Source of the DNA: Bin94 sp965206455
Lineage (GTDB): Bacteria > Gemmatimonadota > Gemmatimonadetes > Longimicrobiales > Gaopeijiaceae
Direction: 5' to 3'
DNA: 64,000 nt
NCBI GenBank assembly: GCA_965206455.1
Contig: CBDBJS010000002.1
Coordinates: 2,728,001-2,792,000 of the forward strand
The translations under genes and the position numbers were made by a program. This document shows positions 1 through 8,656 of the stretch, one piece after another (position 1 is the stretch's first letter; the number at the start of each line of letters is the position of its first letter). Below the pieces are notes generated by a model. That model saw only the letters and a program-made list of their open reading frames with translations. It was not told where the DNA came from and searched no databases.

Positions 1-950
1 GGGTGATGAGCGACCAGGTGTGCCCGCCGTCCTCCGAGCGCCAGAGCTGGCCGTCCTCCGTCTCCCGTCCCTCCCAGGGGATCCCGTCGCCCGTCTCCAG
101 CATGGCGTAGACCCGGTCCGTGTTCGACGGAGCGACCGCCACGGCCACCTTGCCCGACCGGCTTCTCGGGCAGGCCGATGCCGTTGGCGGGGCCGTTCAG
201 CTTCGTCCAGCTGTCGCCGCCGTCGCGCGAAACGTGCAGGCCGCCGCCGGGCCCGCCGGAGGTCCGTCCCCAGGTGTGGATTTCCAGCTGCCATGTGCCC
301 GCGAAGAGCACCCGCGGGTTGGACGGATCCATCGCGATGTCCGAACAGCCGGTGTCGTCGTCGACGAAGAGGACATGCTCCCAGGACGCGCCGCCGTCCA
401 TCGTGCGAAACACCCCGCGCTCCGGCTGTGGCCCGTAGGAATGCCCCAGCGCGCACACGAAAACAATGTCCGGATCGGTCGGGTGGATGACCAGCCGGGG
501 AATGCGGCCCGTCTGTTCCAGTCCCATGAGCGTCCACGTCGCGCCCGCGTCGGTGGACTTGTAGATCCCCTGCCCCACCGAGACATGGCTGCGGATCTTC
601 CCTTCGCCCGTACCGGCCCAGACGATGTTGGGATCGGACATGGCAACGCCGAGCGAACCGATCGACTGGACGGGCTGATCGTCGAAGATCGCGTCCCAGT
701 GCACGCCGCCGTCGGTGGTCTTGTAGATCCCGCCCGACGCGGCGCCGACGTAGTAGGTGTGCCGATCGCCGGGGATACCCGCGGCCGCGGAGAAGCGGTT
801 GCCCTCGGGGCCGATGTGCCGCCATTCCAGCGCGGTGTAGGCGGCGGGGTCGGGGGCTTGCTGGGCGAAGGCGGCGTTGGCGGATGTGGCCATTGCCACG
901 AGGCATGCCGGCAGGGCGGCGCGGCGGAGTCGGGAGGGATGAATGCGCAT
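1..950 (-). pseudogene. Secreted BNR-repeat (VPS10/sialidase-like) beta-propeller protein, partial, one frameshift
   Basis: The 5' part of a minus-strand gene that runs off the left edge. From the ATG at 950 the protein begins MRIHPSRLRR, then a signal peptide ending near AFAQQ, then repeated Asp-box motifs (GIYKTTDGG, GIYKSTDAG, FRTMDGGASW, HVSRDGGDSW) typical of sortilin-like exo-alpha-sialidase propellers. Such proteins are exported; their substrate cannot be told from sequence. Near 149-156 the frame must shift by one base: before it the protein reads GLPEKPVG, after it KVAVAVAPSNTDRVYAM and then another Asp box (LWRSEDGGHTW) in the next frame. Both frames stay open to base 1. The break may be a real mutation or a base-calling error. 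Family call is secure; the exact role is unknown. Confidence 0.75.
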
Positions 951-1266
951 GGGGTTCGTCTCGGCTTTGGGTTGGGGACGGTGATCTCGGTGACAGAGTC
1001 CGATTGGCGGGGGTGACCGTCAAGTGGGGGATGTGTGCGGGCACGGCATTGACGTTGTGTAGCTGTGCCGAAACGCCGGTTGGATTCGTGCCGAAACGCC
1101 GGTTGGATTCGTGCCGACTGGCGGCCCGCATGGTGGTGGGAGGACGCGGCGAGCCCTCCGCCCTAGCCGTGATCGTCCCCAACGGATACGGTCATGTCCG
1201 GGGCGGCGAAGTGGGCGTCATCCCGATTGGAGCACTGGGGCCTTAGACAAGGGAGCAAGAACCGTG
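951..1266. other. Intergenic region between divergent genes
   Basis: This gap separates the minus-strand BNR-repeat gene from the plus-strand permease gene and should hold both promoters. The only structure I can support is a 23-bp tandem repeat at 1065-1118, listed separately. I see no convincing purine riboswitch despite the downstream purine-type permease. A GGGAG-like ribosome-binding site sits just before the permease start. Confidence 0.5.
1065..1118. repeat. 23-bp tandem repeat, 2.3 copies
   Basis: The unit begins GTGCCGAAACGCCGG and is repeated exactly at 1065-1087 and 1088-1110, followed by the first 7-8 bases of a third copy. It lies about 150 bp upstream of the permease start. It may be a slippage product or a tandem regulatory site; nothing in the sequence decides between these. 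Confidence 0.8.
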
Positions 1267-2553
1267 ATGAGCTACTTCCGCCTGGAAGAGCGCGGAACGT
1301 CCGTGCGCACCGAGGTGCTGGCCGGATGCACCACCTTCCTGACGCTGTCGTACATCATCTTCGTGAACCCGCTTGTGCTGGGCGAGACCGGGATGGACAC
1401 CGGGGCCGTGCTCGTGGCGACCTGCCTGGCCGCAGCTTTCGGGTCGGCGGTCATGGGTCTCTACGCCAACTACCCGATCGCGCTGGCCCCGGGGATGGGG
1501 CTGAACGCCTACTTTGCGGCCGTCGCCGTGGGCACGATGGGCCTGCCCTGGCAAACCGCGCTGGGAGCCGTTTTCTGCTCCGGCGTGCTGATGCTCATCG
1601 TGTCCGTGCTGCCGGTTCGGGAGTGGGTCGTCAACAGCATCCCGCGCTCGCAGAAGCTGGCCATCGCAGCGGGAATCGGGTTCTTCCTGGTCATCATCGG
1701 GCTTCGCGACGCCGGGGTCGTCGTCGGAAACGAGGCAACGCTCGTCGGGCTGGGCAATCTGGTGCAGTGGACGGTGGTGCTGGCGGCAGCGGGCTTCATC
1801 GGCATCGTGGCGCTGGAGCATCGCAAGGTTCCCGGCGCGGTGATCATCTGCATCCTGGCGGTGGCGGTCGCGGGCTGGATCGGGGGGCTGTCACCCGCGC
1901 CCGAGTCCGTGCTGGCGGCTCCGCCGTCGCTCGCCCCGACCGCCTTCCAGCTGGACATCGCGGCGGCGTTCGACGTGGGTCTGCTCGCCATCGTCTTCGC
2001 CTTCCTGATGGTCGACCTGTTCGACACCTCCGGCACCCTGGTCGCCGTGCTCAACGAGGCCCACCTGACCGATGGGACCGGACGGCTTCCCAACCTCCGC
2101 CGCGCACTGGTTGCGGACAGTTCGGCCACGATGGTGGGGGCCCTGCTCGGCACCTCGACCACCACGTCCTACATCGAGAGCGCGGCCGGGGTGCGCGCCG
2201 GGGGACGGACCGGGCTAACCGCCGTGGTCGTTGCCGGCCTGTTCCTCGCAGCCCTGTTCCTGGCACCGGTGGCCACGTCCGTCCCCGCCTATGCGACCGC
2301 ACCGGCGATTCTGTTCGTGGGTTGCATGATGGCGCGGGCTCTCAAGCGCGTGGAGTGGGACGATCTCACGGAGAGCGTGCCTGCCATCGTGACCGCGCTC
2401 GCGATGCCCTTCACCTATTCGATCGCGACCGGAATCGGGCTCGGCTTCATCGCCTACGTGCTGATCAAGCTGGTCGCCGGGCGGAGTCACGAACTGAACG
2501 ACGCCGTGGTTACCGTAGCAGCGCTGTTCGTGGTACGCTTCCTCGTCACTTGA
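1267..2553 (+). CDS. NCS2 family permease (AzgA/GhxP-like purine transporter)
   Basis: A 428-residue inner-membrane protein of the nucleobase:cation symporter-2 family, AzgA-like branch, which imports adenine, guanine or hypoxanthine with protons. The N-terminus MSYFRLEERGTSVRTEVLAG followed by TTFLTLSYIIFVNP is typical of AzgA/GhxP proteins, as is GMGLNAYFA near residue 80 and the FDTSGTLVAV stretch near residue 245. About a dozen hydrophobic segments are visible. I chose ATG 1267; GTG 1264 immediately before it is the alternative, and the longer upstream frame looks non-coding. The gene is single and faces away from the BNR gene. Family is secure; the exact base transported is not. Confidence 0.88.
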   Translation: MSYFRLEERGTSVRTEVLAGCTTFLTLSYIIFVNPLVLGETGMDTGAVLVATCLAAAFGSAVMGLYANYPIALAPGMGLNAYFAAVAVGTMGLPWQTALGAVFCSGVLMLIVSVLPVREWVVNSIPRSQKLAIAAGIGFFLVIIGLRDAGVVVGNEATLVGLGNLVQWTVVLAAAGFIGIVALEHRKVPGAVIICILAVAVAGWIGGLSPAPESVLAAPPSLAPTAFQLDIAAAFDVGLLAIVFAFLMVDLFDTSGTLVAVLNEAHLTDGTGRLPNLRRALVADSSATMVGALLGTSTTTSYIESAAGVRAGGRTGLTAVVVAGLFLAALFLAPVATSVPAYATAPAILFVGCMMARALKRVEWDDLTESVPAIVTALAMPFTYSIATGIGLGFIAYVLIKLVAGRSHELNDAVVTVAALFVVRFLVT

Positions 2554-2600
2554 CGGCCCGCGGAACACTGTCGACAACCCTAACCTTCGGAAAAGGTCAA

Positions 2601-4484
2601 ATGACTCTTTCTCGTACTGCGCAAGTCACCCGAGGCACGAATCTGCAAATCGTCACGTGCGCCACCCTCGCCCTTCTTCTCTCCTCCGCAACCGCCAACG
2701 CCCAGACCGGCCCGGTCATCGAGAACGGCCAGGCCCAGGTCGTCCCCGCCTTCGCCGATTCCTCCGCCTGGATCCGCCACGAACTCTGGGTGGAGACCGA
2801 ATTCGACACCGATGGCGACGGAAACCCGGACCGCGTCCACGTCGATGTCACGCGCCCGGCCCAGACCGACAGCGACGGCATCACGGTCCCGGTCATCTAC
2901 GAGACCAGCCCGTACTACTCGGGTGTCGCGGGCACCGACTGGAACCACTTCTGGAACCTCCGGCAGGAGGTGGGCGGCGATCCGCCACCCCGTGACCCCT
3001 TCCCGGCAACGATCGCCCACCGCGCCAGCCAGCCGGTCATCTCCAATTCGCACATCCGGACCTGGGTGCCCCGCGGGTTCGCGGTCATCCACTCGCAGTC
3101 GCCCGGCACCGGCCAGTCCCAGGGCTGCCCCACCGTGGGCGGGGCCAACGAGTCGCTCGCTCCCAAGGCCGTCATCGACTGGCTGAACGGGCGCGCTCGG
3201 GGCTTCACCAGCCTCGACGGTGACGAGGAGGTCCAGGCCTACTGGGCCACCGGCAAGGTCGGAATGACGGGGACTTCGTACAACGGCACGCTGCCACTGG
3301 CCGCCGCGACCACGGGGGTCGAGGGGCTGGAAGCGATCATCCCCATTGCGCCCAACACGTCGTACTACCACTACTACCGCTCGAACGGACTGGTCCGGTC
3401 TCCGGGCGGATACCCCGGCGAAGACGTCGACGTCCTCTTCGACTTCATCTTCAGCAGCTTCCCCGAGGTGCGGGACTACTGCATCGCCAGCGTGCGCGAC
3501 GAGATGTACGCCGAACTCGACCGCGCGACCGGCGACTACAACGACTTCTGGGCCAGCCGCGACTACCTGAACCACATCGACGGCGTGCGCGCGGCCACCC
3601 TCATGAGCCACGGCTTCAACGACTGGAACGTGATGCCCGAGCACAGCTACCGCATCTCGATGGCATTGCAGGAACGGGGCGTTCCGGTGCAGATCTACTA
3701 CCACCAGGGCGGACACGGCGGCCCGCCGCCGCTGGAGCTCATGAACCGGTGGTTCACGCGCTACGTCCTCGGCGTCGAGAACGGCGTGGAGGACGACCCG
3801 AAGGCGTGGATCGTGCGCGAGGATGGCGAACGGGGAGAGCCGACGCCGTATCCGAGCTACCCACACCCCGAGGCGGAGGGCGTGCCGCTCCACCCGGCAG
3901 GCGATGGGCACTGGACAGGCACCCTTTCGCTGGACGCCGGCGACGCGGGCGATGGCACCGGCGGCATCGTGGACAACTTCGCCTTCGAGGGGGGCCAGCT
4001 CGCCGCGGCGGAGTGGTCGAACCACCGCCTCCTCTATGCGACGCCGGAGCTGCGTGATGACGTGCACCTGTCGGGCGTCGCCAGGGTGAGGGTGCGTGTG
4101 TCGGCGGACACACCCGCGGCCAACCTGTCCGTGTGGCTGGTGTCGCTCCCTTGGACAAACAGCGACAACATCAACGACAACATCATCACCAAGGGCTGGG
4201 CCGACCCCACGAACGCCGGTGCCGACGACATCGCGAGCCCGCGGTCGGGTGCCGACCTCACGCCCGGGGAGTTCGTGGAACTGGAGTTTGCGCTGCAGCC
4301 GGATGACCAGATCATCCCGGCCGGGGCGCGCATCGGGCTGATGGTGTTCTCCAGCGACAAGTACTTCACGGTGCACCCGGATCCGGGGACGATGCTGACG
4401 GTGGATCTGGGCGGGACGAGTGTGGAGTTGCCGGTGGTGGGGGGTGTTGAGGCGCTGAGGAGGGCGCTCAGGCCGGTGAGTTGA
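2601..4484 (+). CDS. Secreted Xaa-Pro dipeptidyl-peptidase, S15 family
   Basis: A 627-residue alpha/beta-hydrolase peptidase with an N-terminal signal peptide (first ~34 residues, ending SATANAQ), so it acts outside the cytoplasm. The catalytic triad is visible: Ser226 in GTSYNG, Asp341 in HGFNDWNV and His372 in HQGGHGG. Residues ~400-627 form the PepX C-terminal jelly-roll domain. The family removes X-Pro dipeptides or hydrolyses acyl/ester bonds (cocaine-esterase relatives), so the substrate is open. The start is the ATG after GGAAAAGG. Oddity: its last 204 bases (4281-4484) are repeated at 5076-5279, on the far side of the hicBA module. Confidence 0.9.
   Translation: MTLSRTAQVTRGTNLQIVTCATLALLLSSATANAQTGPVIENGQAQVVPAFADSSAWIRHELWVETEFDTDGDGNPDRVHVDVTRPAQTDSDGITVPVIYETSPYYSGVAGTDWNHFWNLRQEVGGDPPPRDPFPATIAHRASQPVISNSHIRTWVPRGFAVIHSQSPGTGQSQGCPTVGGANESLAPKAVIDWLNGRARGFTSLDGDEEVQAYWATGKVGMTGTSYNGTLPLAAATTGVEGLEAIIPIAPNTSYYHYYRSNGLVRSPGGYPGEDVDVLFDFIFSSFPEVRDYCIASVRDEMYAELDRATGDYNDFWASRDYLNHIDGVRAATLMSHGFNDWNVMPEHSYRISMALQERGVPVQIYYHQGGHGGPPPLELMNRWFTRYVLGVENGVEDDPKAWIVREDGERGEPTPYPSYPHPEAEGVPLHPAGDGHWTGTLSLDAGDAGDGTGGIVDNFAFEGGQLAAAEWSNHRLLYATPELRDDVHLSGVARVRVRVSADTPAANLSVWLVSLPWTNSDNINDNIITKGWADPTNAGADDIASPRSGADLTPGEFVELEFALQPDDQIIPAGARIGLMVFSSDKYFTVHPDPGTMLTVDLGGTSVELPVVGGVEALRRALRPVS
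4281..4484 (+). repeat. Direct repeat copy 1: 3' end of the S15 peptidase gene
   Basis: This 204-bp segment encodes the last 67 residues and the stop codon of the S15 peptidase. It matches 5076-5279 over its full length with no gaps. Most differences are at third codon positions, and the few residue changes are conservative (for example Y/N, S/T, V/I). Confidence 0.9.
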
Positions 4485-4497
4485 CCACCAACGGCTT

Positions 4498-4752
4498 TCA
4501 TCTTCCGAATAGCTTCTGCCGCACCTCCTGCTTGGCCAATCCATGGAATTCCGCCACGGCAGACACGACCGCGTTGAGTGTGCCAACCCGGACCGGCCGG
4601 TGGCGTGGAATCGTCACGCTGTGCTCCGAACCCCCGAATACAGTGGTAACGGTCAGGTGGCTACCACGCTGCCGCTTGGCCTCGTACCCGTAGTGACGCC
4701 TGAGCAAACTGGCCAGATCGTCCCCCGTGAGGTCGCGCGGCAGCTTCCTCAT
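4498..4752 (-). CDS. hicA: HicA-like toxin (mRNA interferase), type II toxin-antitoxin
   Basis: An 84-residue protein of the HicA/YcfA family. HicA toxins have a small double-stranded-RNA-binding fold and cleave mRNA when not neutralised by HicB. The hallmark His lies in the RGSHLTVTT segment near residue 32, and the N-terminal MRKLPRDLTGDDLASLLRR helix is typical. It lies downstream of the antitoxin gene and overlaps it by four bases (4749-4752), so the pair is translationally coupled. The pair stands between two copies of the S15 gene's 3' end, which implies insertion or rearrangement. Confidence 0.85.
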   Translation of the reverse strand: MRKLPRDLTGDDLASLLRRHYGYEAKRQRGSHLTVTTVFGGSEHSVTIPRHRPVRVGTLNAVVSAVAEFHGLAKQEVRQKLFGR

Positions 4753-4961
4753 ACCGCAATTGCTTCGTCCCTTACCAGATGCAGCCGAATCACCCTCGGC
4801 GCATCTTGGGGGTCGAAATGACAGAGCACGGCATCTCTGACCATCACCTTCAGATCCGGCCAGTCGTCGCCCTGGGTGAAGATGCTGTGTCCGAGCGCTC
4901 TGGCGTCGTATCCGCCCTCGGCGGCTTCGGTAACTTCAAAGATGATCTCACTGGACTTCAT
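4749..4961 (-). CDS. hicB: HicB-like antitoxin (DUF1902-type)
   Basis: A 70-residue protein beginning MKSSEIIFEVTEAAEGGYDA with the GYDARALGHSIFTQG core of short HicB-like antitoxins. Close relatives are often mislabelled as a 2-oxoisovalerate dehydrogenase subunit in databases, which should be ignored. Partners of this kind bind and mask the HicA active site and often repress their own promoter. This version has no obvious C-terminal DNA-binding domain. It is the first gene of the minus-strand pair; no clear operator is visible in 4962-5075. Confidence 0.78.
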   Translation of the reverse strand: MKSSEIIFEVTEAAEGGYDARALGHSIFTQGDDWPDLKVMVRDAVLCHFDPQDAPRVIRLHLVRDEAIAV

Positions 4962-5075
4962 CGGTGCCTCTTGCTTCCGCCAAGAGAGTGGCTCGCCTCA
5001 CACGAGTTCGACGACCGCTTCCAACAAACGTAACGATCTCATCCCGACGGAAATCAAGAGGCTCCAGGAGAATCG

Positions 5076-5279
5076 CTGGAGTTTGCGATGCAGCCGGATG
5101 ATCAGGTGATCCCGGCGGGGGCGCGGATCGGGCTGATGGTGTTCTCCAGCGACAAGAACTTCACGGTGCACCCGGATCCGGGGACGATGCTGACGGTGGA
5201 TCTGGGGGGGACGACGATCGAGTTGCCGGTGGTGGGAGGGGTGGAGGCGCTGAGGAGGGCGTTGCGGCCGGTGAGTTGA
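5076..5279 (+). pseudogene. Orphan duplicate of the S15 peptidase C-terminus (direct repeat copy 2)
   Basis: The frame reads from GATGATCAGGTGATCC to a stop at 5279 and encodes the same 67-residue C-terminus as the intact S15 gene, ending EALRRALRPVS. It has no catalytic domain and no secretion signal, so it cannot be an active peptidase. Because most base changes are silent, it is more likely the remnant of a second, tandem S15 gene than a recent copy. The homology begins sharply at 5076. Confidence 0.82.
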
Positions 5280-5291
5280 GGGGGGGCGGAT

Positions 5292-6167
5292 TCAGTTCAC
5301 GGTCAGGGCGACGCGGAACCCGGCCCTGTAGATCCGGCCCCCGACCGAGTAGCTGCCGCGGTTCGCCGAACGGAGGAGCCACGGATCGTCGTACCAGGAG
5401 CCGCCGCGCAACACACGCAGGGAACAATCCCCCGATCGCCACGTGCCCCCATCGGTTGGAGCACCCGAATAGCTCTCGTTCCAACAGTCGTTCGTCCACT
5501 CCCACACGTTGCCAAGCACATCATACAACCCGCCGGCATTCGGCTGAAACAACCCCACGGGCGCCGTCTCCACATAACCGTCGGAACATCGGACCCAGGC
5601 GTAGCCCTCCGGCAGGCGCCCCCTGTATCTGCCCGCAAGGTCCAGGTCCGCTCCGTTCCCTCTCCCGCACTGGCCCAACTCGGTCTCCCCCCAGTACCTC
5701 GCCGTGGACGTGCCCGCCCGCGCCATGTACTCCCACTCCGCCTCGCTCAGCAGCCGGTACCGCTCTCCCGTCTCCAGCCGCAACCAATCCAGATATAGCT
5801 GCGCGTCCTCCCAGCTCACGTTGATCACCGGACGGGGTCCGCGCCCCCAGCGTTGGTCCCCCGGGCGATATCCCCCACAGCCCCCCGCGTTCACACACAC
5901 GCCCCATTCAGTGAACGTCACCTCGTACACCCCCACCGCAAACGGTGACCCGATCGTCACCCGGTGCTGTGGCCCCTCGTCGTCGGACCGTCCCTCCTCG
6001 CTACTCGGCGACCCCATCACGAAGCTACCCGCCGCAACCACCACCATTTTCGGGCAGGCCGCACAGTCCTGGAACACGGTGCCAGGCCGCATGCCCTGGG
6101 CGGCAGCGGGAAGGACTCCGGCAAGCAGGAGCAGGCCGAGTAGCGGTGTCGACTTCATCGCGCTCAT
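5292..6167 (-). CDS. Secreted SUMF1/FGE-sulfatase-fold protein
   Basis: A 291-residue protein with a signal peptide (MSAMKSTPLLGLLLLAG to PAAAQG) and a formylglycine-generating-enzyme-like domain. Signature stretches are SFVMGSPSSEEGRSDDEGPQ, PVINVSWEDAQ, YRLLSEAEWEYMARAG, GNVWEWTNDCW and RVLRGGSWYDD ... FRVAL. True FGE enzymes need two copper-binding Cys after the GGSW motif; here that stretch reads WYDDPWLLRSANR with no Cys, so it is probably not a sulfatase activator. Relatives include Ser/Thr-kinase-linked and iron-uptake SUMF proteins. ATG 6158 is an alternative start. Fold is secure, function unknown. Confidence 0.83.
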   Translation of the reverse strand: MSAMKSTPLLGLLLLAGVLPAAAQGMRPGTVFQDCAACPKMVVVAAGSFVMGSPSSEEGRSDDEGPQHRVTIGSPFAVGVYEVTFTEWGVCVNAGGCGGYRPGDQRWGRGPRPVINVSWEDAQLYLDWLRLETGERYRLLSEAEWEYMARAGTSTARYWGETELGQCGRGNGADLDLAGRYRGRLPEGYAWVRCSDGYVETAPVGLFQPNAGGLYDVLGNVWEWTNDCWNESYSGAPTDGGTWRSGDCSLRVLRGGSWYDDPWLLRSANRGSYSVGGRIYRAGFRVALTVN

Positions 6168-6358
6168 GACTGGTATCCAACCGAGGGTCCGCCCATTGTG
6201 CGTCGCTCCGCAATCACCCTCCCCGCCCGCGGTGTCGCGCAGGATCTCCCGTAGCAACTCTTGCAGTCTATGCTGCTGATCCGTGGGCCGAAAGTCGGCC
6301 GACCGCCCAACGGGGGCGAGGGTCGCAGCGGATGGGGGGGTGCGCCCCGGTCCGCCCC

Positions 6359-8485
6359 CTACCGCCTTCCCCCCGTCGTCACCACATCTCCACCCCTTAG
6401 GTGCTCGTCGAAGAATTCGTCCGTCGCGCCGAAGGTGATCAGCCAGCGTTCGTGCAGCAGGAAGTCGTGCACGTCGTCCGGGAAGACGATCAGTTCGTGC
6501 GGCACCCCCTGAGCACGCAGCAGCTGCACCAGCCCCACCGTCTGCGAAAACGCCACGTTGCGGTCGTCGTCGCCGTGAATCAGCAGCACCGGCGAGGTCC
6601 AATCCTCCACCTCCGACACCGCTGACGACTGGTAGGACACGTCGTCCGGGTCGATCGAGTTGCCCCAGAGGTGGACGCCGGCGATGTCGACCCCTGCCGC
6701 GAAGAGATCCGAGTCCCGCGCCAGTCCCTGCGCCGTCAGAATCCCGCCGTAGGAGAGCCCCCACAGCCCCACCCGCTCCGGATCGACGTCCGCGCGGTCG
6801 CGCAGGTACTCCCCGGCCGCCCTGATGTCCCGGTACTCGGTGTTCCCCTGGCCCCCGCGCCCCGGCGCATTGCGGAAATCGCGCCCGTACCCGATGCCGC
6901 TCCGGTAGTTCACCGACAGCACCACGTAGCCCTTGTTCGCGAAGTACTGGTTCATCGCGTAGGCCATGTGATAGAAGTGCATGTAGTGGTAGCCGAGCAG
7001 CATCTGCCGGCGGGATCCCCCGTGGATGAAGATGAGCGCCGGACGCTGTTCGCCGGGCTCCAGGTCCGGGGGCAGGAACAGCTGGTTGTAGAATTCGAAG
7101 CCGTCCTCGGCTTCCAGCGTCACCGCTTCGGGGACGACCTGGCGGTCCAGGGGGAAGCGCGACGGCAGTTCGCGGATCATCTCGGCCTCGCCGCCCTCTG
7201 AAGGGACCACGGCAACGGTCAGCGGCCGGCTGGCGCTCGCGTTGAGCACGGCAACGTGGCTGCCCGAAGCCAGGACGGCCGGGTAGGTGTCGATGCCGTG
7301 GCCGTCGGTGAGCTGCCGAGCGGGCCCGCCAGCCGTGGGCACGCGCCAAAGGTGGCGGCGGTCGATGTCGCCCGCGTTGGTCGCGTAGAAGAGGGTGCGG
7401 CCGTCAGGCGACAAGGAGATGTGCTCGGCGATTCCGTCCCCAGGGGTGAGTTCGACGGGTGCGGTCGTACCGCCCTCGGCCGACACCGAGTAGTAGCGCC
7501 GCCAGCCCTCCGGCTCAGCCTGGAAGATGATGTGGTCGCCAGCCCACATGACCTGTCGCGCCTCGCTGAACAGGCTGTCTTCCGGCGCGTTGTGCCACAC
7601 TTCGGACGCCTCGCCGGTGCGCGCGTCGCCGACCCAGATGGAGAAGTCGTGCCCGCCCGCGAAGCGCGCTTCGGTCATCCCGTCGGGCCAGGCGTCGCCG
7701 CTGGCATCACCCCGGTCCGCCCGGGCACCGAAGGGCAGACCCGGCCTGCGGATGAAGGCGATCGTGCTTCCGCCCGGGGACCAGGTGGGGCTCGTGTCGC
7801 GGTCGACGCCGGGACCCAGGTAGGTGATCCGGGGGCTGTCCGTGTCGTAGACGCCGATGAAGCTGTGGTCACCCCGGTCGCTCACGAAGGCGAGCTTGCG
7901 CGAATCGGGGGACCAGACGGGGTTCCCCTGCTCTCCGAAGACGCTGAACAGCGGCTGTGGTTCGCCGGTCGTCGCTACGCCCGGGTTCACCGGCACGCGG
8001 TAGATGACATCGTCCTCGACGTAGGCCACCCACTTCCCGTCCGGAGACAGAGCCACGTTCCACGCCCCGGCCACCCGCCACGGCTCGCCGCCGTCCGTGC
8101 CGACCGCCCACACGGCTCGCTCCGCGCCCCTCGGGTCGCTGGCGGGGTTGGCGATCCACCCGTCCCGGTTAGCGGTGTGGCCCCGCAGGAACACCACGGT
8201 CGAGCCGTCATCCGAGATGCGCAGCGTGGACAGGTCGTGTCCGTCGTCGTCCTCGTAGCGGGTCAGCTTGACGGGCTCGAAGCCGGGTGCGGCCGCGGTG
8301 TAGACGTTCCGCCGCCCCTCTTCGTACTCGATCCAGGCGATCCGGTCGGCCGCCGTGGCGGACACCAGCTGGACGGGGTAGCCGGGGCTGAGGACATCCT
8401 CGATCGAGAAGCGCTGGGCCTGTGCGGGCGCCGGGGAGAGGGCGGCGAGAGCGAGAACTGGAAGAAGAACGATCGAGCGTGTCAT
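6359..8485 (-). CDS. Secreted S9 family prolyl oligopeptidase/DPP-like peptidase
   Basis: A 708-residue serine peptidase with signal peptide (MTRSIVLLPVLALAALS to PAQAQ). The N-terminal ~430 residues are a TolB/WD40-like beta-propeller with repeated SPDG and SPDS motifs (for example WSPDSRKLAFVSDRGD). The C-terminal alpha/beta-hydrolase carries Ser578 in GLSYGG, an Asp near 640 in HGDDDRNV and His673 in DDVHDF. The family cuts dipeptides or short peptides after Pro or other small residues. I chose the ATG at 8485 because it starts the signal peptide; an upstream in-frame extension to 8605 looks non-coding. Together with the S15, M28, DUF885 and M20 genes it suggests a peptide-based diet. Confidence 0.9.
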   Translation of the reverse strand: MTRSIVLLPVLALAALSPAPAQAQRFSIEDVLSPGYPVQLVSATAADRIAWIEYEEGRRNVYTAAAPGFEPVKLTRYEDDDGHDLSTLRISDDGSTVVFLRGHTANRDGWIANPASDPRGAERAVWAVGTDGGEPWRVAGAWNVALSPDGKWVAYVEDDVIYRVPVNPGVATTGEPQPLFSVFGEQGNPVWSPDSRKLAFVSDRGDHSFIGVYDTDSPRITYLGPGVDRDTSPTWSPGGSTIAFIRRPGLPFGARADRGDASGDAWPDGMTEARFAGGHDFSIWVGDARTGEASEVWHNAPEDSLFSEARQVMWAGDHIIFQAEPEGWRRYYSVSAEGGTTAPVELTPGDGIAEHISLSPDGRTLFYATNAGDIDRRHLWRVPTAGGPARQLTDGHGIDTYPAVLASGSHVAVLNASASRPLTVAVVPSEGGEAEMIRELPSRFPLDRQVVPEAVTLEAEDGFEFYNQLFLPPDLEPGEQRPALIFIHGGSRRQMLLGYHYMHFYHMAYAMNQYFANKGYVVLSVNYRSGIGYGRDFRNAPGRGGQGNTEYRDIRAAGEYLRDRADVDPERVGLWGLSYGGILTAQGLARDSDLFAAGVDIAGVHLWGNSIDPDDVSYQSSAVSEVEDWTSPVLLIHGDDDRNVAFSQTVGLVQLLRAQGVPHELIVFPDDVHDFLLHERWLITFGATDEFFDEHLRGGDVVTTGGRR

Positions 8486-8635
8486 GGGCGCGGCTCCCCG
8501 GGCTTCGGGCGAAGGGCGGTCGGACTCTGTGAGGATGCCACTGCGGGTGCTTCGGGGCAACATGCGCTTTCGGAAGACTCGCGCGCACGCCCCGCCGCCG
8601 TCCACCGAGCCACAGTCGCCCGTTCATTTTTCTCA

Positions 8636-8652
8636 TGAGTATGTTATACTCA
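8636..8652. promoter_or_regulatory. vapBC operator: perfect palindrome over the -10 box
   Basis: TGAGTAT-GTT-ATACTCA is a perfect 7-3-7 dyad ending four bases before the vapB start. It contains the best -10 hexamer, TATACT (8645-8650), with a weak -35 (TTCATT, 8623-8628). The start codon follows the -10 by only six bases, so the transcript is probably leaderless. Binding by the VapB ribbon-helix-helix domain would block transcription. Confidence 0.72.
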
Positions 8653-8656
8653 AATC

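Noticed and set aside
1194..2600. Long plus-strand frame joined upstream of the S15 peptidase
   Set aside because: It is an Arg/Gly-rich shadow of the permease gene; the peptidase's signal peptide starts at 2601.
2580..4586. 668-codon minus-strand frame opposite the S15 gene
   Set aside because: High-G+C antisense shadow with His/Arg/Val-rich composition and no family motif; the plus strand has a full catalytic triad.
5292..7349. Apparent 685-residue minus-strand protein covering the FGE gene and part of the S9 gene
   Set aside because: Only the part from 6167 reads as a protein; the rest is the S9 gene in the wrong frame.
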